Assembly (NCBI RefSeq): GCF_006385175.1
Contig: NZ_VFIY01000005.1
Span: 7,501-71,500 of the forward strand
Direction of reading: 5' to 3'
Source: Emcibacter nanhaiensis
GTDB lineage: Bacteria; Pseudomonadota; Alphaproteobacteria; Sphingomonadales; Emcibacteraceae
Length of the DNA: 64,000 nucleotides
A program made the position numbers and the translations under genes. This document shows positions 30,555 to 39,569 of the stretch, one piece after another (within the stretch, counting starts at the first letter, position 1; every line of letters starts with the position of its first letter). Under the pieces are notes generated by a model. It saw nothing but the letters and a program-made list of their open reading frames with translations, made no database searches and was not told the DNA's origin.

Positions 30555-32504
30555 TCAGAACCCGCGCGAGGCCAGCGCTTCCAGCGCCACGGCCCGGGCT
30601 TCCGCCTCCAGGCCATAGGATCTCAACGCCCGGATCACGGCACTGAGACCGGTCCCGTCCAGCGCCGCCGGCCCGTGAGGCCCAAGCCCCACCAGCGACA
30701 GCAGCACCGTCTCGCCGAGGCGGCCATCCCGGGCTGCCTGCACCAGGCTGCGCCAGACCGCCGGCTGCATGCTGTAGATATCCGTTTCCAGGCCGCCGGG
30801 CCCGACCTGCTGCCACATTTCTTCCGGCACCTGCCGGTCGAGGGCTTCCACCAGGCTGTAGAACAGCGCCGCCTTGTCGTCGCGTTCGGCCCGGCTCAGG
30901 ATCATCTGGCCGTTCCACCACAGGTCCAGAATATCCATGGACCAGGGAATGGTGCCGTCGGCCTCTGTCACCAGCAGCAGCGGCCAGATATCCACCAGCG
31001 CCTTGGTGGCGTCGGCATTACCGGCAAAGGCCTCGCCGCGGATAAACTGATACCAGGCCAGCGCCTTGTCCCTGTTGCCCGCAAGAAGCAGGGCGCGGAC
31101 GATATGATGGGTATGCTGCACCAGTTCGGCCGAGGGTTGCAGGGTGCTGACCGTCGCTGCATTGAGGCGCGCGACCCGGGCAAGGTCATTTTTCTCCAGC
31201 GCCCGCGCCCAGATGGTCTTGAGCAGTTCCGCTTTTTTCTGCGGGTCTTCCGCCACCGCCGCCGCCTGATAGAGCAGGACATCAGCCAGGGCCGTTTCAT
31301 CCACAGTCGCCAGGGTTTCGGCGCTGTCCAGTTCGGAGGCGGCAAACTCCTGCAGGTTGTAGATCGCCCGCAGGGTTTTGACCGGGAACCAGCCCTGGTC
31401 CCAGGCCCGGGACGCCGCTTCCAGCCGGATATCTCTGGCCAGATTGGCATTGCCGGCCACCGCATAAAGCACCAGCGGCGAAGACTGGGCCAGAAGCTCG
31501 GGCGAGGCCGCCTGCCCCAGGGTGCTGAGCAGGCTGTAGGTCAGCGGATCAAGGCTGCCATAGCCATAGGGCATAACATCAGCTGCCGTATCGCCTCCGG
31601 CCAGTAGCTTGTTGATCAGGTCCACAAAGCCATAATCGGTATTGCCATTTTCCTGCAACAGCTCCAGCGCCAGACCGGCACCGTCGGCATTTCCTTCCAG
31701 GGCCCGGCAATAGGCCAGCATTTTCAGCCAGTAGGTTCGTTCCGCGGACTGGCTGATATCGTCAATGGCCCGACGGGTCATGCGACAGGCGGCAGACAGA
31801 TCGCCGGCCAGCAGCAGGATGTCGGAGGTATCCCGGCTGGGGGCCAGCGTGCCTTCCGGCAGGATCTGGAAAAAGGACGACAGGTTTTTCAGGTCACCGG
31901 TGCCGCGAATGGCCGCGATACGGGCATCCAGATAAGATGATCCCGCTCCCCCCGTGCCATCACCCGCCGGCACCTGGGCGGCAGACAACAGCAGGCGATC
32001 AACCAGCTCATGCATCACCGGCGATTTTGCCGAGGCGGGCAGGGCGGACATCATCAGGATGACTTTTTCCCGGCTGCTGCCGATCCACATGCTGCGGCGA
32101 AATCCGCCATTGCGTTCCGTGATCAGCCCGAAGGACGCCGGGTCTTCCTCGCCCAGTTCCGCAACTTCCACTTCCCCGTCCAGGCCCGGCACGTCGGAGG
32201 TGATCACTTCCGCACCACCGGTCCGGCTTCCCGCATCGAGCGGCACCGGCAGCCCATTTGCATCCGGGGACTGGGCCGGGAAATAGGGGCCTGGTTCGCT
32301 GTCAGGAAACAGGATTGATTTCGGCGGCTCGTCGGCCGGCAGGAAATCGTCTGTGGTGCCATCGGAAGACTCCGCCGGGACCTCTTCCCCGGTTGCCTGG
32401 GGATCAGGGCGATCCTGCGCCACGGGCTGAGCCTGAACAAACTGGAGAAAACCGGCATACACCAGCCCCGCCAGAAGGGTTTTAAGCAGAAATTTCCTCG
32501 CCAT
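30555..32504 (-). CDS. Large exported protein of unknown function
   Basis: A 649-residue protein I cannot name. A classical signal peptide is present (basic MARKF, hydrophobic core, cleavage likely after FVQA at about residue 25). Residues 26-125 are acidic, Pro/Asp/Glu-rich and probably disordered. From about 130 on the protein is almost entirely Ala/Leu-rich helices, with recurring A-x-x-L-x-x-L-A-A spacing that suggests a helical-repeat (TPR/HEAT-like) solenoid. Few cysteines, no enzyme motif. It lies 16 bases before xerD and divergent to aroK. A periplasmic scaffold role is inference only. Confidence 0.75.
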   Translation of the reverse strand: MARKFLLKTLLAGLVYAGFLQFVQAQPVAQDRPDPQATGEEVPAESSDGTTDDFLPADEPPKSILFPDSEPGPYFPAQSPDANGLPVPLDAGSRTGGAEVITSDVPGLDGEVEVAELGEEDPASFGLITERNGGFRRSMWIGSSREKVILMMSALPASAKSPVMHELVDRLLLSAAQVPAGDGTGGAGSSYLDARIAAIRGTGDLKNLSSFFQILPEGTLAPSRDTSDILLLAGDLSAACRMTRRAIDDISQSAERTYWLKMLAYCRALEGNADGAGLALELLQENGNTDYGFVDLINKLLAGGDTAADVMPYGYGSLDPLTYSLLSTLGQAASPELLAQSSPLVLYAVAGNANLARDIRLEAASRAWDQGWFPVKTLRAIYNLQEFAASELDSAETLATVDETALADVLLYQAAAVAEDPQKKAELLKTIWARALEKNDLARVARLNAATVSTLQPSAELVQHTHHIVRALLLAGNRDKALAWYQFIRGEAFAGNADATKALVDIWPLLLVTEADGTIPWSMDILDLWWNGQMILSRAERDDKAALFYSLVEALDRQVPEEMWQQVGPGGLETDIYSMQPAVWRSLVQAARDGRLGETVLLSLVGLGPHGPAALDGTGLSAVIRALRSYGLEAEARAVALEALASRGF

Positions 32505-32546
32505 AGCTATTCGTCCAGCTTTTTATCGGTTTTTCTTGCGGAGATT

Positions 32547-32687
32547 TTATTTGGGAAACATATCGTCAGGGAGGGTTTTTTCCGTATGTTCCGTCGGCGC
32601 GGGAATATCCGTCGTCATCAGATAACCGGCGCCGCCGCCAATCAGGAAAATCAACAACATAATAAGAATTAACCAGAATTTACCCAT
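32547..32687 (-). CDS. Small single-span membrane protein, 46 residues
   Basis: An ORF running from ATG 32685-32687 to TAA 32547-32549. It codes a hydrophobic N-terminal span (MGKFWLILIMLLIFLIGGGA...) ending in a Gly-rich turn, then an acidic, Pro/Thr-containing tail of about 20 residues ending FPK. No clear Shine-Dalgarno, though GGTGGGG lies about 17 bases upstream. It sits 42 bases upstream of the large exported unknown, in the same direction. Third positions are biased as in nearby genes. Either a real small membrane protein or a chance hydrophobic ORF; I favour the first. The rest of the 363-base gap (32505-32867) is AT-rich with the aroK leader. Confidence 0.5.
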   Translation of the reverse strand: MGKFWLILIMLLIFLIGGGAGYLMTTDIPAPTEHTEKTLPDDMFPK

Positions 32688-32867
32688 CGGTTTGTTTTTA
32701 CCCCACCGTTTAAGTCACTTTCGGGACGCTTTTCATTCTTCCCGCCTGGGAAGTCATCTTAGCGACCCAATTCCAAGGCGTAAAGCTGCAAGAAGATTAT
32801 GTTTATTTAATGACTGGCCAATCTGCCGCTTCCCAGAGGGTCAAAGCCATGCTAAGAAAAATCCAGA

Positions 32868-33491
32868 ATGAAGAGATTCAGAAAAAAAACCAGAAAAAAG
32901 CCCGTTCCCAGACTGAGATACCCCCTGACAAGGAGCATCGCCCTGGTCGGATTGATGGGCGCCGGGAAAACCACGGTCGGCATGCGCCTGGCGCGCCGGC
33001 TGGGGATCCCCTTTATGGATTCCGATGCGGAAATCGAAGTAGCCGCCGGCCACAGCGTCAGCGAGATTTTTGAAAAATACGGCGAGCAGGATTTTCGCGA
33101 CGGCGAACGCAAGGTGATCAACCGGCTGATTACCGGTCCGCATATTGTGCTGGGCACCGGTGGCGGCGCCTTCATGGACGCGGACACCCGCCGCACCCTG
33201 AAGGATAAAGCCATCACCGTCTGGCTCAGGGCCGATGTGGAACTTCTGGTGGAACGCACATCGCGCCGGGATACCCGGCCGCTGCTGAAACAGGGCGACC
33301 CGCGACAAATTCTCCGGGATCTGGCGGCGAAAAGATACCCGGTCTATGCGGAAGCGGATATCTGCGTGGAAAGCGGCGCCGGCGCCCATGAGGAAGTCGT
33401 CAACAATATTATCCGCAAGCTGAACCATTATCTGGCAGAAGAACGAATTAAAAACAAAGGCACCCGGAATGAACAACCCGCATCCCGTTGA
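32868..33491 (+). CDS. aroK: Shikimate kinase
   Basis: A 207-residue P-loop kinase that phosphorylates shikimate. Walker A is GLMGAGKTTVG; the shikimate-binding DSDAEIE and GTGGGAF motifs and the lid Arg region (RDTRPLL) follow. Compared with E. coli AroK it has about 20 extra basic residues at the N-terminus (KRFRKKTRKK), and the start may be an ATG or another codon a little downstream. Its end overlaps aroB by 23 bases, making an aroK-aroB operon. Confidence 0.95.
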   Translation: MKRFRKKTRKKPVPRLRYPLTRSIALVGLMGAGKTTVGMRLARRLGIPFMDSDAEIEVAAGHSVSEIFEKYGEQDFRDGERKVINRLITGPHIVLGTGGGAFMDADTRRTLKDKAITVWLRADVELLVERTSRRDTRPLLKQGDPRQILRDLAAKRYPVYAEADICVESGAGAHEEVVNNIIRKLNHYLAEERIKNKGTRNEQPASR

Positions 33492-34602
33492 AACTCTCAG
33501 GGTCGACCTGGGGGAGAGGAGCTATGATATCGTGATCGGCACCGGCCTCCTGGACCGGGCCGCGGACTATATCAGACCTGTGCTGCATCGGCCGCGCACC
33601 ATGATCGTCACCGATGAAAATGTCGCCCGCCATCAGTTGCCCCGCCTGGAAAAATCCCTGCGCGACGGCGGGATCGGGTTCGACACCATTGTCCTGCCGG
33701 CCGGCGAAAGCAGCAAAAGCTTTGCCCGGCTGGAAAAACTCTGTGAAGAGCTGCTGGATAAAAAGCTGGAACGCAAGGATATGATCATCGCCTTTGGCGG
33801 CGGGGTGATCGGCGACCTGACCGGCTTTGCCGCCAGCATCCTGCGCCGGGGCATGGATTTCATCCAGATCCCGACCACCCTGCTGTCCCAGGTCGACAGT
33901 TCGGTCGGCGGCAAGACCGGCATCAACACCGCCCACGGCAAGAACCTGGTGGGCAGTTTCCACCAGCCGCGCCTGGTATTGACCGACGTCACCACCCTTG
34001 ACACCCTGGAGCCGCGCCAAGTGCTGGCGGGCTATGCGGAAGTGGTAAAATACGGCCTGATCGATGACCGGGAGTTTTTCCTGTGGCTGGAACGCAACGG
34101 CCGCGACCTGATTGCCGGCGACCGGGAAAAACAGATATATGCCATCAAAACCAGTTGTGCGGCCAAGGCCCGGGTCGTGGCAGAGGATGAAAAGGAAACC
34201 GGCCGGCGGGCGCTGCTCAACCTGGGTCATACTTTCGGCCATGCCGTTGAAGCCGAATGCGGCTATAGTGATTCCATCTTTCATGGCGAAGCCGTCGCGG
34301 TCGGCATGGCCATGGCCTTTGATCTGTCAGTGAAAATGGGCCTTTGTCCGGCAGAAGACGCCAACCGGGTTTCCGCCCATTTGACCGAGGTTCGGCTGCT
34401 GGCGCGCCTGACCGGCTTTGACCATCCGGTCTGTAAAGTGAAAATGACCGCCGAAGACCTGATGAAACATATGGCCCAGGATAAAAAAGTTGCCGACGGC
34501 AAGCTGACCTTCATCCTGGCCCGCGGCATCGGCAAGGCCTTCATCACCCAGGACGTGAATCCCCAGCAAGTCAGGGAAGTCCTTGAATTGAGTATTTACT
34601 GA
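33469..34602 (+). CDS. aroB: 3-dehydroquinate synthase
   Basis: A 377-residue NAD- and zinc-dependent enzyme forming dehydroquinate from DAHP. GGGVIGDLTGFAAS is the nucleotide loop, QVDSSVGGKTGIN the substrate site. Zinc ligands are expected at the Glu of GYAEVVKYG and the two His of NLGHTFGHAVE and FHGEAVAVGM. Translation overlaps aroK. A third shikimate-pathway gene, aroE, lies 7 kb away. Confidence 0.97.
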   Translation: MNNPHPVETLRVDLGERSYDIVIGTGLLDRAADYIRPVLHRPRTMIVTDENVARHQLPRLEKSLRDGGIGFDTIVLPAGESSKSFARLEKLCEELLDKKLERKDMIIAFGGGVIGDLTGFAASILRRGMDFIQIPTTLLSQVDSSVGGKTGINTAHGKNLVGSFHQPRLVLTDVTTLDTLEPRQVLAGYAEVVKYGLIDDREFFLWLERNGRDLIAGDREKQIYAIKTSCAAKARVVAEDEKETGRRALLNLGHTFGHAVEAECGYSDSIFHGEAVAVGMAMAFDLSVKMGLCPAEDANRVSAHLTEVRLLARLTGFDHPVCKVKMTAEDLMKHMAQDKKVADGKLTFILARGIGKAFITQDVNPQQVREVLELSIY

Positions 34603-34630
34603 CCCATATGTGCGGGCAAATGAGATCGCC

Positions 34631-35905
34631 ATGGAAACAGAATTGATTTTGACAGCCCTAGCCATCCTGTTTCTTGTCCTGTTGTCGGGATTTTTTTCCG
34701 GCTCGGAGACGAGCCTGACAGCCGCGTCCGCCTCCAACATGCACAAGCTGGCACGGGAAGGCAACAAGCGGGCGACGCTGGTTGAGCGCCTGATCGGCGA
34801 TGCGGAAAGCCTGATCGGGGCGATCCTGCTCGGCAATAACCTGGTCAACATCCTGGCCTCGGCCCTCGCCACCTCCCTGTTTATCCAGTTTTTCGGCGAT
34901 GTAGGCGTGGTCTATGCCACCATAGCCATGACTGTGCTGGTACTGGTCTTTGCCGAAGTGCTGCCCAAGACCTACGCCATTTCCAATCCGGACAAGATGG
35001 CTCTGACGGTCGCACCGCTGATCCGGGCAATCGTCTTTATTTTCTCTCCGGTGGTCCGCACCGTGCAGATTGTGGTCCGCGCCACCCTGAAACTGTTCGG
35101 CATCGACATTACCGACCAGCAGAAGGTCCTGTCCCCCCATGACGAGATCCGCGGCGCCATTTCCCTGCAGGCAGAAGAAGGCGGCCTGGTCAAGGAACAC
35201 AAGGATATGCTGGCCAGCATCCTCGACCTGGAAAGCATCCAGCTGGAAGATGTCATGGTCCACCGCAAGAATGTGGAGATGATCAACGCGGACGACAGCA
35301 TGGAGGAAATCCTCGGGCAGGTGGTGAAAAGCCCCTACACCCGTCTGCCGATCTGGCGGGAAGATCCCGACAATATTATCGGCGTGATCCATGCCAAGGA
35401 TTTGCTTCGCGCCATGAAGGCCCGGAACGGCCATCTGGATCAGATTACCCTGGAGGAAATCACCCAAAAACCCTGGTTCGTGCCGGAAACCACAAGCCTG
35501 CAGGAACAGCTGGCTGCCTTTCTCGACCGCAAACTTCATTTCGCCCTGGTGGTGGATGAATATGGCGCCCTGATGGGGATCACCACCCTGGAAGATATCC
35601 TGGAAGAGATCGTCGGCGAAATCACCGACGAATATGACACCCACCAGACCGGCATCCGGGAACTGAAGAACGGCTCCATTATTGTCGAGGGCACGACGCC
35701 GATCCGCGACCTCAACCGGCAATTCAACTGGAAACTGTCCGATGAGGAAGCGATCACCATCGCCGGCTATATCATCGACATGGCCCAGGCGATTCCACTG
35801 CCGGGACAAAAGTTCACCATCAACGGCTTCACTTTTGAAATTCTCCGCCGCCGGCGCAACCAGATCACCTCGATCCGTATCCAGCCGGCACAAGCGGAAG
35901 AGTAA
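34631..35905 (+). CDS. CNNM/CorC (HlyC/TlyC) family transporter-like protein
   Basis: About 424 residues. An N-terminal DUF21 (CNNM) domain has three to four membrane spans (ALAILFLVLLSGFFSGSETSLTAAS; LIGAILLGNNLVNILASALATS; VLVLVFAEVLPKTYA). A CBS pair (about 200-330) follows, and the C-terminal CorC_HlyC domain ends with FEILRRRRNQI. Homologues act in Mg2+ efflux or tolerance and some were named haemolysins. A GTG at 34610 is in frame; the ATG at 34631 gives METELILT and is preferred. It follows aroB by 28 bases and abuts the convergent XRE gene with one base between stops. Confidence 0.92.
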   Translation: METELILTALAILFLVLLSGFFSGSETSLTAASASNMHKLAREGNKRATLVERLIGDAESLIGAILLGNNLVNILASALATSLFIQFFGDVGVVYATIAMTVLVLVFAEVLPKTYAISNPDKMALTVAPLIRAIVFIFSPVVRTVQIVVRATLKLFGIDITDQQKVLSPHDEIRGAISLQAEEGGLVKEHKDMLASILDLESIQLEDVMVHRKNVEMINADDSMEEILGQVVKSPYTRLPIWREDPDNIIGVIHAKDLLRAMKARNGHLDQITLEEITQKPWFVPETTSLQEQLAAFLDRKLHFALVVDEYGALMGITTLEDILEEIVGEITDEYDTHQTGIRELKNGSIIVEGTTPIRDLNRQFNWKLSDEEAITIAGYIIDMAQAIPLPGQKFTINGFTFEILRRRRNQITSIRIQPAQAEE

Positions 35906-35906
35906 C

Positions 35907-36272
35907 TCAGGAAAGATCGCCTTTCTTCTCGAGAAACCTGAGGATCTGATTGATTTCGTCGATCGACAGCCGGTGGATATTGCGGGACAGCATGTTGACC
36001 AGTTTGGTGGCTTCCGGGCTCAGGCCGGCGGTATCGATGGACATTTTCGGATGGGAGAGGCGGGCAAGTTCCTCCAGATCCTCGGCATTGTCCCAGATCA
36101 GATCGAAGTAGGTGATGATCTGCTGCACCAGCGCCCAGGACGGACGCCCGCGATGGCCGTGTTCCAGAGCTGACAGATAGGCGGCGCTGACCCCAAGGTC
36201 CTTGGCCATCTGCTTTTGGCTGATTTTTCTTGTTTTTCTCAGCTCCCGGACTTTCCGGCCAAACGGCGTCAT
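35907..36272 (-). CDS. XRE family helix-turn-helix regulator
   Basis: A 121-residue protein. Residues 3-60 form a lambda-repressor-like HTH (VRELRKTRKISQKQMAKDLGVSAAYLSALEHGHRGRPS). The remaining 60 residues are helical and have no ligand domain I recognise; a possible dimerisation part (LSIDEINQILRFLEKKG) ends it. Its ATG directly follows the TAG of the Smr gene, so it is the last gene of the Tim44-mltA-Smr-XRE operon. Target genes are unknown. Confidence 0.9.
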   Translation of the reverse strand: MTPFGRKVRELRKTRKISQKQMAKDLGVSAAYLSALEHGHRGRPSWALVQQIITYFDLIWDNAEDLEELARLSHPKMSIDTAGLSPEATKLVNMLSRNIHRLSIDEINQILRFLEKKGDLS

Positions 36273-36836
36273 CTATCCTTCCTTTTTCAGAATGACATAG
36301 AGGGCTCCCTCTCCTCCATGCTCCCGGTTTGCGGAAAAGAAAGATACTACAGATTGGCGCAGCTCGCCAGAGGACAGCCAGTTGGGGACCTGGTCGCGAA
36401 GGATGCCGCGGCGGCTTTCAAATTCCCGAAGCGACAGGGAAGACAGGTCCTTTTTCGGCCCGCCCTTGCCGGTCACAACCAGAATCACCCGTTTGCCGGA
36501 CGACCTGGCGCGTTGGATATAATTGCTCAGCGCCCGGTAGGCCCGCTCCTGGGTCATGCCGTGGAGGTCGATCTTGCCTTCCACCGGCACCCGGCCGCGG
36601 CGCAGTTTCTGCTGCCAGTTATGATCGATGGTCAGGGGCGGCGAGATTTCCCGCCCCTGCGGGGCAGTCCGTCCCGGCGGATGGGACGCCCGGGCGGTTC
36701 CCCTGGCCTTTTTGCGGACGGGAGCCATATCAAGCGCGGTGTCTTTTGTAACCAGCCCGTTATTCATCGCCTTGACATCGCGGGTTACGATCGACCAGAG
36801 CTTTTTCTCATCCTCAGTCAGCGGTCGCCTGGCCAT
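36273..36836 (-). CDS. Smr domain protein
   Basis: A 187-residue protein with a basic, disordered first 80 residues and a C-terminal Smr domain. The domain has the IDLHGMTQERA motif (DLHG, a metal/nuclease-site mark) and VTGKGGPKK (the TGKG loop). Smr domains nick DNA or cut mRNA at stalled ribosomes in studied members; the role of this short α-proteobacterial type is open. Its start overlaps mltA by 23 bases. Confidence 0.9.
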   Translation of the reverse strand: MARRPLTEDEKKLWSIVTRDVKAMNNGLVTKDTALDMAPVRKKARGTARASHPPGRTAPQGREISPPLTIDHNWQQKLRRGRVPVEGKIDLHGMTQERAYRALSNYIQRARSSGKRVILVVTGKGGPKKDLSSLSLREFESRRGILRDQVPNWLSSGELRQSVVSFFSANREHGGEGALYVILKKEG

Positions 36837-38082
36837 CTTCCGCTCCTTTTTGCGTCATCCTTGTCACCACCGGTCTGGGCAACAACAGATAATAGGTGCC
36901 GGTTTCCTTCATGCGTCCGGCAATCCGGCCGGCATCATCGCCAATACCCCAGTAGATGTCGCCCCGGACCCGGCCGCGAATGGCGCCGCCGGTATCCTGC
37001 GCCACCATCAGCCGCTGCAGGGCGGTCTGGCCGGACGCGTCCTCTTCGGGTTTGATATCCAGCCATACCGGGATGCCGAGCGGCACCTTTTCCGGATCAA
37101 CCGCGAGCGAACGCCCCGGAGTCAGGGTCACCCCCAGCGATCCCACCGGCCCTTCCATCTCCAGGTGCCGGAAGAAAATATAGGACGGATTGCGCCACAT
37201 CAGGTCCCGGGCCCGTTCCGGATTGTCCGCCATCCATTTCCGGATCGCCTGCATGGACATATGTTCGCGGCTGATTTCCCCTTCCTCAATCAGGAACCGT
37301 CCCACCGCCCGGTACGGCCGGCCGTTCTTGCCGGCATACCCGACCCAAAGCCGGTCGCCGTTTTCCAGCCGGATGATGCCGGAGCCCTGGATATGCAGGA
37401 AAAAGGCGTCTTCGGAATGCTTGAGCCACACCAGTTCCAGCCCTCTTCCTTCAAGGGTGCCGCTTTCGATCTCCCGCCGGGTTTTATAGGGGACGAACTG
37501 CCCGTCGCGGACCTCGCCCCGGATTACCTTGCCGCGAAGGCCGGGATCAAAATCGCCCAGATCCAGCACCTGCAGATCATCGGGCACCGTATAGAGGGGA
37601 ACATTATAGTCTTCGGACCGGGTCAGCGATCCTTCATATTCCGGGGCGAAATAGCCGGTAAAAAGTCCTTTTTCCGGCGCCTCGCCGCTCTCGTCCGCCT
37701 TGTCCGTCAGCTTGACCGCCTGGAACCGGCTTTCCAGAAAAGTCCGGCTGTCCATTTCCGCCGCGTCCTGCAATTCCTCGCAGGGGCCGATCCAGTCTTC
37801 CACCGTCATGCGGACCGGGTCGGACGACACGATATAGTCGGCCGGCAGGCTGGACCATTTTTCGCAGGTTTTTTGCAGCGCCTTTACCGCCGGCGACAAA
37901 TCGTCCCCGGACCAGCCCGGCAGGTCGGAGACCGGCAGCACTGAATAGTCCCGTACCGGTTTGATATCCGGTTCAGGCACTTCGACAGATCTGTCGCTGA
38001 AAAGGAGAAAGACGGCAAGACCGACCGCCAGACCAAAGCCTGTCCCGAGAAAAAAGCCGGGCGGCAGGACTCCTTTAGCCAT
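36814..38082 (-). CDS. mltA: Membrane-bound lytic murein transglycosylase A
   Basis: A 422-residue peptidoglycan lyase. An N-terminal hydrophobic segment (residues 8-28) anchors or exports it; there is no lipobox Cys as in E. coli MltA. GLFTGYFAPEYEGS opens the MltA barrel; the 3D domain has MVAQDTGGAIRGRVRGDIYWG, with the catalytic Asp in the last part. It cuts the glycan between MurNAc and GlcNAc, leaving 1,6-anhydro ends. It overlaps the Tim44-like gene by 8 bases (ATGGCTAA) and the Smr gene by 23, a tight operon. Confidence 0.94.
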   Translation of the reverse strand: MAKGVLPPGFFLGTGFGLAVGLAVFLLFSDRSVEVPEPDIKPVRDYSVLPVSDLPGWSGDDLSPAVKALQKTCEKWSSLPADYIVSSDPVRMTVEDWIGPCEELQDAAEMDSRTFLESRFQAVKLTDKADESGEAPEKGLFTGYFAPEYEGSLTRSEDYNVPLYTVPDDLQVLDLGDFDPGLRGKVIRGEVRDGQFVPYKTRREIESGTLEGRGLELVWLKHSEDAFFLHIQGSGIIRLENGDRLWVGYAGKNGRPYRAVGRFLIEEGEISREHMSMQAIRKWMADNPERARDLMWRNPSYIFFRHLEMEGPVGSLGVTLTPGRSLAVDPEKVPLGIPVWLDIKPEEDASGQTALQRLMVAQDTGGAIRGRVRGDIYWGIGDDAGRIAGRMKETGTYYLLLPRPVVTRMTQKGAEDGQATAD

Positions 38083-38773
38083 TTCTGGTCGCTACCAAAG
38101 TCCAGTTGGGATCGGAACTTTTTACATCCCGGCAGAAGGTCCAGATGTCGGTGACCCGGACCGGGCCGGTCACATCGCCGGACATAATCCGGTTTTCCTC
38201 GTCCTTGGTACAAAGAACCATGTGACTTGTATATTTGACGGTGATTTCCGCCATGGACCCGGTGAGGCTGACATCCTCCAAGTCAATGCGTTCCACATCC
38301 ATCAATTTGTTTTCAAAATGATGCTTGTCCGCCTGCATGTCGTCGATGACTTTTTCAAACTGGCCAAAGACGTCCTTGTTGAGCATGTTGCGCAGGTCTT
38401 TTTTGTTTCCGGTCCAGAAAGCTTCCAGGACCATCCCGTAGGCATATTCAGCCCCATCGAGAAACGTGTCCACTGTGAAACTGCGGTCGATATTCTGGAT
38501 CTGGCTGAGAACACCATAAAAGGGGGAGTCTTCCTTTACCCCGAGGGACGGTGCTTTGTTCTGGCTCTCGATATCTTCAGCATGCGCCTGATCCCGGCGA
38601 ATGGGAACAACATTGTCTTCTTTTTCCTGGCGTCGTTCGAATGTGCCGTTATCCTCTTCGTCGGATCCGTCATAGCCTGTGCGGCTGCCCAACACCTTGC
38701 GCAACTGGAAAATGATAAATGCCGCGATCACGGCCAGGATAATCAGTTCAATATTGTCAGATCCGCTGTCCAT
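38075..38773 (-). CDS. Tim44/TimA-like domain protein
   Basis: A 232-residue protein with one N-terminal membrane span (ELIILAVIAAFIIFQLRKVLG), an acidic linker, and a C-terminal Tim44-like domain (DTFLDGAEYAYGMVLEAFWTGNKKDLRNMLN ... VTDIWTFCRDV). In Alphaproteobacteria this family is thought to be the ancestor of mitochondrial Tim44 and associates with the inner membrane. It commonly sits, as here, next to mltA, with fxsA and secB across the divergent spacer. Its exact job is unsettled. Confidence 0.92.
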   Translation of the reverse strand: MDSGSDNIELIILAVIAAFIIFQLRKVLGSRTGYDGSDEEDNGTFERRQEKEDNVVPIRRDQAHAEDIESQNKAPSLGVKEDSPFYGVLSQIQNIDRSFTVDTFLDGAEYAYGMVLEAFWTGNKKDLRNMLNKDVFGQFEKVIDDMQADKHHFENKLMDVERIDLEDVSLTGSMAEITVKYTSHMVLCTKDEENRIMSGDVTGPVRVTDIWTFCRDVKSSDPNWTLVATRNG

Positions 38774-38966
38774 ACTTTTTCTCTGTCAGGTACCCTGTTA
38801 ACGGAATGATCGGTAATATGCCGCTTTCCCCTTGGCGAAAGGGAATTATTACATATATGTTGTCCTATATATAGGACGAACCGGATATTATTTGAATACA
38901 GGATTAAAAAATCTTTTAAGGATCATTTGCCACTCTCCCGCCGGTTCCCAGACATGGAAATATTAT

Positions 38967-39461
38967 ATGCCTCTTCTTATCCTCATCCTGATTTTGCTGG
39001 TTCCCTATCTGGAATTCCTGGTTTTCATGGAAGTGGGAGAAGCCGTCGGCGGCTTTAACGCGTTCCTTGCCACGATCCTGACGGCCGTTCTCGGCGTCTA
39101 CCTGATCCGCCTGCAGGGGTTCGAGGTCATGCAGCGGATGCATCGCAACCTTCAGAATGGCGAAAGCCCGATCGAGGAAATATTTCACGGCTTTTTCCTG
39201 CTCATTGCCGGTCTCTTCTTCCTGCTGCCGGGATTCATCACCGACAGCATCGCCGTCCTGCTGGCCATCACGCCGGTGCGCAATTTCCTCGGGCGGGCGA
39301 TTGTCAAAAATATCGAGGTTCACTATTACGGCCACGGCCGCGGACCGCGGGCCGGACCCGGTGCAGGACAGGGCCCCGTCATTGATGGCGAATACCGCCA
39401 GGAGGATGAAAGCCCGTCCCAGCTGGAAGATGACCGGGATAATCCCGACCACAAAGCATAA
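38967..39461 (+). CDS. fxsA: FxsA family membrane protein
   Basis: A 164-residue inner-membrane protein. Spans are seen at about residues 2-22, 28-46 and a longer hydrophobic region at 68-100; these are followed by a soluble, Gly/Pro/Asp-rich tail. PYLEFLVFMEVGEAVGGFNAFLATI and LFFLLPGFITDSIAVLLAITPVRNFLGRAI are family motifs. FxsA overproduction relieves phage T7 exclusion by F plasmid in E. coli; its normal job is unknown. The open frame runs back to 38832, but ATG 38967, with GGAAA 8 bases before it, matches the family start. Confidence 0.9.
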   Translation: MPLLILILILLVPYLEFLVFMEVGEAVGGFNAFLATILTAVLGVYLIRLQGFEVMQRMHRNLQNGESPIEEIFHGFFLLIAGLFFLLPGFITDSIAVLLAITPVRNFLGRAIVKNIEVHYYGHGRGPRAGPGAGQGPVIDGEYRQEDESPSQLEDDRDNPDHKA

Positions 39462-39569
39462 AAACAACTATTTTTACCGCCTGCAGACAGGTTGACCTTG
39501 TGCTGGCAGGCAAACCATGTTAGCCAGACTCCTTTAACGGGGTTAAGACTATTTAACTGGGAATAAAAT

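Noticed and set aside
39531-39556. Several TTAA words before secB as CtrA boxes
   Set aside because: Spacings are 5 and 6, not 7.
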